A stretch of 61,065 nt of DNA, taken from the NCBI RefSeq assembly GCF_004210275.1, contig NZ_SCFA01000079.1, positions 1-61,065 on the forward strand. The letters run 5' to 3'. The position numbers and the translations under genes are program-made. Source of the DNA: Rickettsiales endosymbiont of Peranema trichophorum. Its GTDB lineage: Bacteria > Pseudomonadota > Alphaproteobacteria > Rickettsiales > Midichloriaceae. Of this stretch, positions 30,121-37,324 are shown piece after piece (within the stretch, counting starts at the first letter, position 1; every line of letters begins with the position of its first letter). The notes beneath the pieces are model-generated. The model worked only from the letters and a program-made list of their open reading frames with translations. It did not search any database and was not told the DNA's origin.

Positions 30121-31401
30121 ATGAGACGCGTAGTAATAACAGGAGTAGGCTTGGTGACACCGCTTGGTGCATCTGTTCGGGGCTCATGGTCTCGCTTGAT
30201 TGCTGGTGAATCTGGCGTTGATCGCATTCCTGAGACACTTTTTGACACATCTGATCTTGCGACTCAAATAGCAGGAATAATTCCTGATAGCACAACTCAG
30301 GATGGTTTAGATCTCAGCAAGTACATCAGCACCAAGGATTTACGTAAGATGGACAGATTCATGCATCTTGCCATCGCGGCCGCATCACAAGCAATTGAAG
30401 ATGCTGGGTGGAATCCATCTTCTGAAGCCTCTCAAAACAGAACAGGAGTTTTCATAGGTTCTGGAATTGGAGGACTCACGCTCATAGAAGAGAATGCAAA
30501 GGTCCTATTTGAAAGAGGACCAAACAAGGTTACACCATTTTTTATACCATCCTCATTAATTAATCTTGCCGCTGGTCACATAGCCATGAAATATGGCTTT
30601 AAAGGACCAAATCACTCTGTAGCAACTGCATGTTCATCTGGAGCGCACGCGATAGGTGACGCCGCAAGAATGATAGCCTATGGTTATGGAGATAAGGATG
30701 GTTACGCTGATGTGATGATTGCGGGAGGAAGCGAAGGAGCTATCTGTAGATTAGGCATAGTTGGATTTAATGCCTGCCGCTCTCTTTCCACAAACTTCAA
30801 TCATTCTCCACATCAGGCCTCCAGACCATGGGATAGAGACAGGGACGGCTTTGTAATGGGCGAAGGGGCTGGTGTATTGGTGCTTGAGGAATATGAACAT
30901 GCCAAGAAAAGAGGTGCAAGGATATACGCTGAGCTTGTAGGATATGGTGTAAGCTGCGATGCATATCATATGACCGCGCCTTCTCCAGAAGGTACCGGAG
31001 CATTATCTGCTATGAAAATGGCGTTAGAGCAAGCAAGGCTCAACACAGATGATATAGACTACATCAATGCCCATGGCACGTCCACTCAAATAGGGGACAT
31101 GATCGAGTTGAACGCGGTGAAGGCATTGTTTCTTGATGCAGCATATAAACTGTCTATGTCTTCAACGAAATCAGCCACTGGGCATTTACTTGGAGCTGCT
31201 GGTAGTGTTGAGGCGATTTTCTCAATATTAGCTATGCAGGAGGGTATAGTACCTCCAACACTGAATTTAGATAATCCATCTGATGGTTGCGACATTGACC
31301 TAGTCAGGCATCAGGCAAAGCAACGCAAAGTGGAGATCGCACTTTCTAATTCCTTCGGTTTTGGAGGAACAAATGCTAGTCTAATATTTAGAAGGATCTA
31401 A
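30121..31401 (+). CDS. fabF: 3-oxoacyl-ACP synthase II
   Basis: Condensing enzyme that elongates acyl-ACP with malonyl-ACP. The 426 residues contain the thiolase-fold catalytic triad: Cys171 in SVATACSSGAHAIGDA, histidine in YINAHGTSTQIGD and histidine in KSATGHLLGAAGSVEA. The C-terminal NSFGFGGTNASLIF is also diagnostic. The order acpP-fabF-mltG is the common alphaproteobacterial arrangement; the mltG ATG follows 13 bases after the stop. Confidence 0.97.
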   Translation: MRRVVITGVGLVTPLGASVRGSWSRLIAGESGVDRIPETLFDTSDLATQIAGIIPDSTTQDGLDLSKYISTKDLRKMDRFMHLAIAAASQAIEDAGWNPSSEASQNRTGVFIGSGIGGLTLIEENAKVLFERGPNKVTPFFIPSSLINLAAGHIAMKYGFKGPNHSVATACSSGAHAIGDAARMIAYGYGDKDGYADVMIAGGSEGAICRLGIVGFNACRSLSTNFNHSPHQASRPWDRDRDGFVMGEGAGVLVLEEYEHAKKRGARIYAELVGYGVSCDAYHMTAPSPEGTGALSAMKMALEQARLNTDDIDYINAHGTSTQIGDMIELNAVKALFLDAAYKLSMSSTKSATGHLLGAAGSVEAIFSILAMQEGIVPPTLNLDNPSDGCDIDLVRHQAKQRKVEIALSNSFGFGGTNASLIFRRI

Positions 31402-31414
31402 CGCACCGATCTAC

Positions 31415-32401
31415 ATGAGATTGAACAGACTTTTTGTCACGTTGTTTGTACTAAAAATTTGCCTATCTATCTGTTTGATATCTTACTCGTATTATTACGT
31501 ATATATCAAACCTCACACACAGAACGACAAAGTTGTAGTCATTCCCCACAAAGTTTCAAAAAGTGAAATTGGACGCATACTTTACGCCACAGAAGTTATC
31601 GAAGATCAGGTGATGTTTTTTATCGTTTCGCATCTTCATTCGTTTCTGGGCAATCACTTACTATCTGGTGAGTATCTCTTTGAAAAAGGCTCTACACTAA
31701 TGGATGTGATTAAGAAACTAATGTATGGGGATGTCATCAGATACAAGCTTACCATTCCAGAGGGGTATACGAATGCGCAAATTTATGATCTGCTTAACAG
31801 TACGGATAAATTGACGGGAGAGATCGATATAAGCAAGTATGGTGAAGGATCTTTATTTCCTGCCACGTATTTTTACAAAAATGGGACTACAAAAGAACAG
31901 CTATTGAAACAGATGAAAAATTTAATGTCAAAACATCTTGATGATCTGTCTTCGCAGACTTCATTACCTACACCCCTACGCTCCAACTACGAGCTAATCA
32001 TTTTAGCATCTATAGTTGAAAAGGAAGCGAGTTTGGAATCGGAACGTCCTAGAATTGCGAGAGTATACTTAAATAGGTTGACGATAGGTATGCCACTACA
32101 GGCGGATCCAACAGTTATATATGCCTTGAGCCTTGGAGGACATACACTGGACGGTGAGCTAAAACGGCAGGATCTCAAGTACGTATCACCGTACAATACT
32201 TATCTAAACAAGGGTTTGCCTCCTACACCTATAGCCAACCCAGGGCTCGCATCAATCAAAGCGGTACTTCACCCAACGGATGGAAAGGAACTATACTTTG
32301 TTAAAAACAGCGATGCAGGACATAGCTTTGGCACCACGTACTTGGAGCATTTAACAAACGTAAGAAACTACAGAAAAGGGCAATACCAAGTTTCAGGTTA
32401 A
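31415..32401 (+). CDS. mltG: Endolytic transglycosylase MltG (YceG)
   Basis: Inner-membrane lytic transglycosylase that cleaves nascent glycan strands and helps set their length. It has 328 residues with one N-terminal helix (VTLFVLKICLSICLISYSYYYV), then a LysM-like subdomain. The catalytic region holds LTIPEGYTNAQIYDLL, LASIVEKEASLESERPRIARVYLNRL (the glutamate after VEKE is catalytic in the family), PLQADPTVIYAL and YNTYLNKGLPPTPIANPG. It implies that the organism has a peptidoglycan layer, consistent with asd, dapB and alr. Confidence 0.95.
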   Translation: MRLNRLFVTLFVLKICLSICLISYSYYYVYIKPHTQNDKVVVIPHKVSKSEIGRILYATEVIEDQVMFFIVSHLHSFLGNHLLSGEYLFEKGSTLMDVIKKLMYGDVIRYKLTIPEGYTNAQIYDLLNSTDKLTGEIDISKYGEGSLFPATYFYKNGTTKEQLLKQMKNLMSKHLDDLSSQTSLPTPLRSNYELIILASIVEKEASLESERPRIARVYLNRLTIGMPLQADPTVIYALSLGGHTLDGELKRQDLKYVSPYNTYLNKGLPPTPIANPGLASIKAVLHPTDGKELYFVKNSDAGHSFGTTYLEHLTNVRNYRKGQYQVSG

Positions 32402-32404
32402 ATC

Positions 32405-32531
32405 CTCCTTTATCACTCCACGCACCTCCTCCTTTGCCATTTCGGCTCCCACCTTTTGTCATTTCACGCAAAAACAGGAATCCATTTGCCTTTCCCAACA
32501 ACTTAACAGACGACTTTTGCATAATCTGACT
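32405..32531 (+). repeat. Family A interspersed repeat, copy 5
   Basis: Lies between the convergent ends of mltG and the symporter. It begins TATCACTCCACGCACCTCCT, contains a decayed hairpin around CACGCAAAAACAGG, and keeps the tail CCTTTCCCAACAACTTAACA seen in the copies at 8347 and 34155. Confidence 0.75.
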
Positions 32532-32577
32532 GTCAAACCATGACAAAGTAGAAGATATACCCCTAGAAACTGCCCTC

Positions 32578-33900
32578 TTAGTGCCAACCAAACTTGATTT
32601 GATTTCTAAGCTTTAACAGCCCTATCACGTTTAGGACTACCAAAGCACCTCCAGAAAGGCTCATGATCAGATATACATGGCTTTGGTCTGCGTAAGAGAA
32701 GGTGAGGAACATGATCGTTGCAAACACTAGATATATAGTCTTGCCATACTTTGGAGCAAGAAATCTAGCGCACTTAGTGCCTACAACAACATATCCAATG
32801 ATGGTTGTCCACCCTGCGAAAAAAAAGAACAGCACCATAAAAAACTTGACGTATGGAAAGACCGTAGCGAGTGCGGTAGCGATATACTGAGAAGCTTTTA
32901 AACCTTCTGCATTCCATACCAAACCTGTCACGAGAACTGACAAGATGGTCATTGTAGAGAATAGTGCATCACCTAATAGTCCAAATACTGCAATACGTGC
33001 TTGCCTCTCTGGTCGATTAGAGCGCGTCTCACTTTGAATCGTTGAATCATAACCGATGCCTATATCTCCGGAGTACACAGCACGAGAGATACCTTGCTGA
33101 GCAGCAAGCAACATAGTGCTTCCAACAAATGCGCCTAATGGTGCCATTCCGGTAAATGCAGACTTAAACACCAGGAATATGATACCGGGTAATTGCCAAG
33201 CATTTTCAATGATCACCCACATACACATAAATATGTACATAACCATGAACACTGGCATTAAAACGCTACAGATATTAGCAAGGCGATTGACTCCACCAAA
33301 CCCTGTGTAGATTGTGGCGGACAACAAAACGATTACTACCACGAGACGCTCCACTTCAAACACCTCTGTGATCGTGTCAACTATCACTACAAATTGGTAG
33401 ATCTCAACTCCATAAATGCACAAAAACACGGCAGCCAAGACTGGCAAGAGTTTCCCGAGATAACCCTTAGGGAAGGCTGCTTTCAAATAGTACATTGGTC
33501 CACCATCAAAGCCGCCGCTTTCATTTTTTACGCGGTAGCGTACACCCAAGTAGATCTCTGAGTACTTAATGATCATACCAAAGAACACAGCGATCCACAT
33601 CCAAAGCAGTGCTCCTGGGCCACCTATTAACTGTGCAGCGACAACTGCAACCATGTTACCTAAACCTATCATTCCTCCTATTGAAGCGAAGTAAAGCTTG
33701 AATGGGTTGGTACCATGTTCTTGTCCCTGTGCTGACTCGTATAGTTCTTTCATCGTTCTCACTGGTGCCATCAGGACCTTAAACTGAAAACCTTTGCATT
33801 TGATGGTAAAGAAAATACCGGCTAAAATGACTATGGAGAAGCCCACGTAGGACCAGTAGATATCATCTAGAACGGTCAACACATCAAAGAGAGCATTCAT
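32578..33900 (-). CDS. AGCS family sodium/amino-acid symporter
   Basis: Integral membrane symporter of the alanine/glycine:cation family; 440 residues from MNALFDVLTVLDDIYW with about 11 helices. Family segments are GMIGLGNMVAVVAAQLIGGPGALLWMW (the AGCS signature region), YKxGGFDGGPMYYLKAAF-like ESGGFDGGPMYYLKAAFPKG, GAFVGSTMLLAAQQGISRAVYSGDIGIGYDSTIQSET and AGWTTIIGYVVVGTKCA. An in-frame reading back to 34059 runs through tRNA-Leu, so I place the start at 33900. The amino-acid substrate cannot be told. Confidence 0.92.
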   Translation of the reverse strand: MNALFDVLTVLDDIYWSYVGFSIVILAGIFFTIKCKGFQFKVLMAPVRTMKELYESAQGQEHGTNPFKLYFASIGGMIGLGNMVAVVAAQLIGGPGALLWMWIAVFFGMIIKYSEIYLGVRYRVKNESGGFDGGPMYYLKAAFPKGYLGKLLPVLAAVFLCIYGVEIYQFVVIVDTITEVFEVERLVVVIVLLSATIYTGFGGVNRLANICSVLMPVFMVMYIFMCMWVIIENAWQLPGIIFLVFKSAFTGMAPLGAFVGSTMLLAAQQGISRAVYSGDIGIGYDSTIQSETRSNRPERQARIAVFGLLGDALFSTMTILSVLVTGLVWNAEGLKASQYIATALATVFPYVKFFMVLFFFFAGWTTIIGYVVVGTKCARFLAPKYGKTIYLVFATIMFLTFSYADQSHVYLIMSLSGGALVVLNVIGLLKLRNQIKFGWH

Positions 33901-33933
33901 AAGAAACGATTTGATAAATTTGTTAGCACAAAA

Positions 33934-34019
33934 TGGTACCCGTGGCCGGACTTGAACCGGCAAGGGATTGCTCCCCACGGATTTTAAGTCCGTTATGTCT
34001 ACCATTCCATCACACGGGC
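33934..34019 (-). tRNA. tRNA-Leu (anticodon UAA)
   Basis: 86 nt with CCA encoded. The acceptor arm GCCCGTG pairs with CACGGGT (one G-U), then discriminator A. The anticodon stem-loop CGGAC-TTAAAAT-CCG gives anticodon TAA. A long variable arm is present, as expected for a class II tRNA, and the T-arm is GCCGGTTCAAGTCCGGC. It lies 33 bases before the symporter start. Confidence 0.96.
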
Positions 34020-34154
34020 GCCAAGCTAGTGATTTACAATAGCTGCACCTATAATTCAATCATTTTCTTAAGATCGTCACAAAAATGTACAAGAAATGAA
34101 CTGCTGCCATTTCGTGCGATAAATTCCTAAAAAGAGCTTGCGCGAAACTTTTTG

Positions 34155-34235
34155 TCATTTCCGCAAAAACGCGCATCCATTCACCTTTGCCAACAACTTA
34201 ACAGACAACTTTTGCCCGAATTCTTTTCATTCTAA
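34155..34235 (+). repeat. Family A interspersed repeat, copy 6 (short)
   Basis: Contains TTGTCATTTCCGCAAAAACG with a decayed hairpin, then CCTTTGCCAACAACTTAACA and CTTTTGCCCGAATTCTTTTC, the longest tail match to the copy at 8347. It lies between tRNA-Leu and the 3' end of the orphan gene at 34315. Confidence 0.75.
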
Positions 34236-34314
34236 TCCTTTTGGGTGGACAAAAAACAGAAATCGTACAGGGATTGAGACCTGCACTCCAACACGAATAT
34301 CCACACTGATGGAC

Positions 34315-34932
34315 TTATAACTCAGCCGCACCTTCTAGAGATACATGCCCTTCTGCTGGAGGCAACTCCACATTATCTTCTCTAAGAGCTTCATTGTATA
34401 TTCCTTGTGATGGAGTTTGCTCTTCCATGTATATGTCTTGCAATACAGTGTATGCAAACAAACTATGTACTGCTTTCCATGGAGGACTATACTCTATGAT
34501 CTTTCCACAGAGAAGTATACACTGTGCGATTGGTATACGCTGGAACTCCACATTATCTTCTCCAGGGGTTCCACCGTATCTCTCCGGAAATGTCCCTTGA
34601 CATAGATGTACAAAGACAGAAACTTCATCCAACACGTTATATGCATTACACTCTAATCGTTCCAAAACAAAAGTAAACAATGAGTATTGTAACACAGCCC
34701 CCTCTGCAAAGAAAAAGCTTACAGGCTCTACCATTCCAAATTTAAAGTGTCTATAAACCACTTTCTGGAGATGCTCACATCTTGTTAGGAAGTCCATATT
34801 ATGATTGATGCCAATACGCATACCCAGCATATCAAACGGCAAAAAGTTATCAAAACAATACCGATCTGCAGTTACCTTAAAGGCTGTCAACGCCTTCTTT
34901 ATCTCAGTCACTTTTTGATCAAAATGTGTCAT
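34315..34932 (-). CDS. Hypothetical protein with internal duplication
   Basis: A 205-residue protein that I do not recognise. It has no signal peptide or membrane helix. It is acidic with many aromatic residues (YRHFKFGMVEPVSFFFAEGAV) and a central segment with histidine and cysteine (FVHLCQGTFPERYGG). Near the C-terminus a short motif is repeated in frame 60 residues apart: GEDNVEFQR and REDNVELPP, from a 19-base exact repeat. The gene stands alone, followed by a family A repeat and preceded by a 143-base AT-rich gap. Its length and normal codon texture argue that it is real, but no homology supports this. Confidence 0.6.
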   Translation of the reverse strand: MTHFDQKVTEIKKALTAFKVTADRYCFDNFLPFDMLGMRIGINHNMDFLTRCEHLQKVVYRHFKFGMVEPVSFFFAEGAVLQYSLFTFVLERLECNAYNVLDEVSVFVHLCQGTFPERYGGTPGEDNVEFQRIPIAQCILLCGKIIEYSPPWKAVHSLFAYTVLQDIYMEEQTPSQGIYNEALREDNVELPPAEGHVSLEGAAEL

Positions 34933-35075
34933 AAATATTATATTATTAATTGATTTAAGTAGTAATATTGCGCATTATACACAATATTCTCTCAAACATC
35001 AACAAAGAATTTACTATATACATACACCATGGCCTCTAGTAAAATCCCTAGTAGCTTTATCAATGCAATAACAAT

Positions 35076-36167
35076 ATGACTCGTCCTGCCATAGCCATAC
35101 TATCTGCTGGCAACTTGATACACAACTTAGACGTCATCAAGACAAAGGTAGACCCTGTCAAAATTGTAGCGATGGTTAAGGCTAATGCTTACGGGCATGG
35201 CATTCGCTCGGTCGCTTCCAAACTTGATAAATACGCAGACATCTTTGGTGTTGCATCGATCGATGAAGCGATGGCGCTAAGAAAGATAGGAGTAAAAGCG
35301 CCAATTTTACTAACTGAAGGGGTCTTTGACCGTAGCGAATTATTGCTTGCGGCCACGGAAGGATTTCACGTTGTCTTTCACAGCGGTGTTCAGGTTGACA
35401 TGCTGAAAAAGGTATTTTTGCCAGCACCAATATTTGCATGGCTGAAGGTGAACACGGGAATGTGTAGACTTGGAGTGGCGGTGGATGAAGCTAAGAAGTA
35501 CTACGAAGTATTGTCTGAGCATCACAACATAGCAAAACCTATCAAGGTTATGTCACACTTCGCTTGTGCTAGCGATCTAGATCACCCGCTCAACCAAGAG
35601 CAGCTCCTAACCTTTCAAGCTCTCCAACACGTGCTCAAGGAAGCGGAGTGGAGCATATGCAATTCTGCAGGATTATTACACTTTTCAAACTGCCATTACG
35701 ACTATGTAAGACCAGGAATCATGCTATATGGCGCCTCCCCTATTCCAGGTGTAGATGCTAGTAGCTTGGGTCTGAAACCTGTGATGACCGTACAAACTGC
35801 AATAATATCGATACAAATGCTCAAAAAGGGGTCAACTATTGGTTACGGGGCAAGGTACAAATGCCCTGAGGACATGATGGTAGGAATCATAGCTTTTGGT
35901 TATGGTGATGGTTATCCAGGGGCGGCGAAGGATGGGACACCTATTTTGATCAATGGGATTGAATGCTCTGTAGTTGGCGCGGTGTCAATGGATATGATAG
36001 CGGTGGATCTGAGACGATGTAATGGTAACTGCTCGATAGGCGATCCAGCAATACTTTGGGGTGAAGGCTTGCCTGTAGAACGAATAGCTGCTTACACCTC
36101 TAGTACAGTCTGGGAAATACTTACAGGAGTACAAAATAGGGTAAAATTTCTGTGGAGCCATACATAA
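35076..36167 (+). CDS. alr: Alanine racemase
   Basis: PLP enzyme making D-alanine for peptidoglycan. The 363 residues have the PLP lysine Lys35 in VAMVKANAYGHGI, the active-site tyrosine region TIGYGARYKCPEDM and CNSAGLLHF, and the family segment AFGYGDGYPGAAKDG. The DMIAVDL strand is followed by GDPAILWGEG. The N-terminus is short before the barrel but complete. The stop codon TAA abuts a family B repeat, whose first base is the last base of the stop. Confidence 0.96.
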   Translation: MTRPAIAILSAGNLIHNLDVIKTKVDPVKIVAMVKANAYGHGIRSVASKLDKYADIFGVASIDEAMALRKIGVKAPILLTEGVFDRSELLLAATEGFHVVFHSGVQVDMLKKVFLPAPIFAWLKVNTGMCRLGVAVDEAKKYYEVLSEHHNIAKPIKVMSHFACASDLDHPLNQEQLLTFQALQHVLKEAEWSICNSAGLLHFSNCHYDYVRPGIMLYGASPIPGVDASSLGLKPVMTVQTAIISIQMLKKGSTIGYGARYKCPEDMMVGIIAFGYGDGYPGAAKDGTPILINGIECSVVGAVSMDMIAVDLRRCNGNCSIGDPAILWGEGLPVERIAAYTSSTVWEILTGVQNRVKFLWSHT

Positions 36168-36294
36168 TACCAAATTTCAGATTAAATCAGGCAAATGGAT
36201 TTGAGGATGAGGCTGCGTAAGCGTATTGAAATACGTGCGCAGAGCCGAGTTTCACAAAATCCGTTTTGAATCATTTAAAAATGAGATTTGGTAT
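36167..36294 (+). repeat. Family B palindromic repeat, copy 2 (best-preserved)
   Basis: 128 bp with terminal inverted ends: ATACCAAATTTCA at the left, and at the right TGAGATTTGGTAT, whose reverse complement is ATACCAAATCTCA. Inner arms GAGGCTGCGTAAGCGTATT and AATACGTGCGCAGAGCC also pair, so the whole element forms one long imperfect hairpin. The right end continues into AAGCTCTAA, which matches the outer end of the family A copy at 8347 (TTAGAGCTTAT). It abuts the alr stop codon. Confidence 0.9.
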
Positions 36295-36345
36295 AAGCTC
36301 TAACGCGGCAACAGGAATTAATACTCCACCAACTTGAGATCAAAC

Positions 36346-36373
36346 TAGACAGATATCAAAGATCTGATATAAA
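36346..36373 (+). promoter_or_regulatory. Predicted promoter ahead of folP leader/small RNA
   Basis: TAGACA (36346-36351) and TATAAA (36368-36373) with a 16-base spacer: five of six consensus matches each. Transcription would begin near 36378-36381, about 137 bases before folP. The preceding 50 bases after repeat B hold nothing else recognisable. Confidence 0.5.
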
Positions 36374-36375
36374 AC

Positions 36376-36482
36376 GCGACTGTTGGTTAGTCGAGGTATC
36401 TCAAGGAACAGTCTGCTCGGGCCCATCTCATATTCCTCCCACGCTGATAATCCTAAAGAGAGGGCAGCCCTGCCCTTGTAAC
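36376..36482 (+). ncRNA. Candidate structured RNA or folP leader
   Basis: Between the predicted promoter and folP two stable hairpins occur. The first is GACTGTT...AACAGTC (36378-36384 with 36407-36413), enclosing an inner GAG-GTAT-CTC. The second is AGGGCA-GCCC-TGCCCT (36461-36476). A G/C-rich single-stranded block, TGCTCGGGCCCATCTC, lies between them and loosely recalls the apical part of 6S RNA (E. coli has TGCTCGG in the same sort of setting). No closing stem or tag makes this certain. It could equally be a regulatory 5' leader of folP. No riboswitch consensus was recognised. Confidence 0.3.
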
Positions 36483-36516
36483 TAGATGTAAATTACTTCA
36501 ATATCGGAAGTGCGCT

Positions 36517-37308
36517 ATGAAAATCGTTGGCATTTTGAACATTACTCACAATTCGTTTTCAGATGGCGGACTCTATCTTGACACAATCGAGGCTATGAAA
36601 AGGTTAGAGCACCTATTTGCCAGTGGAGCAAACATAGTAGACATAGGTGGCACTTCTACAGCTTATGGCGCACAGCTCCTCGATCATGATGAAGAATGGA
36701 GCAAACTAGGCGCGGCTTTAACCTCATATCGGAATGTGTATGGTACAAATCGCCTTCCTGATATCAGCATAGACACATTTCATTGGAAGAGTGCTCAAAA
36801 AGCGATTGACTTTGGTGTAGGCTACATCAACGATGTCTCGTTTGGTAGGGATTCAAACATGCTAGACCTTATTGCTCAACACAAGCACGTCAAGTATGTA
36901 TTGATGTATAGCCTTGTCTTACCTGCAGATAAATCGGTGAGGGTCAAGAAAGTACAAGAAATAGAGGAAAAATTTGAAGAAAAGTTGGATGAATGCATCA
37001 AAAGAGGTATCTCATTAGATCAAATCATTATAGATCCGGGCATAGGCTTTGCCACTAACGCCTCGCAATCATTTGAGGTTTTGAGAAACATTCGACTGTT
37101 CAAAAAATTCGGTACGGAAGTGCTTGTAGGTCATTCTAGAAAATCATTTTTAGAGATGATTACGGACCTTCCACCTATAGAACGAGATTTAGAAACAGTC
37201 GTGGCATCATTATATTTGCTTGATAATAACGTGGATTATGTCAGAGTACACAATGTGGAATGGCACAATCGTGCATTCGCGACAATGCAGGAACTACGTA
37301 AGCAATAG
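36517..37308 (+). CDS. folP: Divergent dihydropteroate synthase
   Basis: Condenses dihydropterin pyrophosphate with p-aminobenzoate in folate synthesis; 263 residues with a TIM-barrel layout. Conserved: GILNITHNSFSDGG at the N-terminus, YINDVSFG, IIIDPGIGFA, VLVGHSRKSFL and the C-terminal VDYVRVHNVE. Altered: the usual TPDSFSDGG is THNSFSDGG, the second-loop ESTRPGA reads TSTAYGA, and MHMQG is MYSLV. Those loops contact p-aminobenzoate and pterin pyrophosphate, so activity or specificity may differ. Other folate genes are not in the window. glyS follows after 16 bases. Confidence 0.85.
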   Translation: MKIVGILNITHNSFSDGGLYLDTIEAMKRLEHLFASGANIVDIGGTSTAYGAQLLDHDEEWSKLGAALTSYRNVYGTNRLPDISIDTFHWKSAQKAIDFGVGYINDVSFGRDSNMLDLIAQHKHVKYVLMYSLVLPADKSVRVKKVQEIEEKFEEKLDECIKRGISLDQIIIDPGIGFATNASQSFEVLRNIRLFKKFGTEVLVGHSRKSFLEMITDLPPIERDLETVVASLYLLDNNVDYVRVHNVEWHNRAFATMQELRKQ

Positions 37309-37324
37309 ATAGAAAAGCAATAAT

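Noticed and set aside
33933-34130. Open frame on the plus strand and N-terminal extension of the symporter
   Set aside because: Both run through tRNA-Leu (33934-34019).
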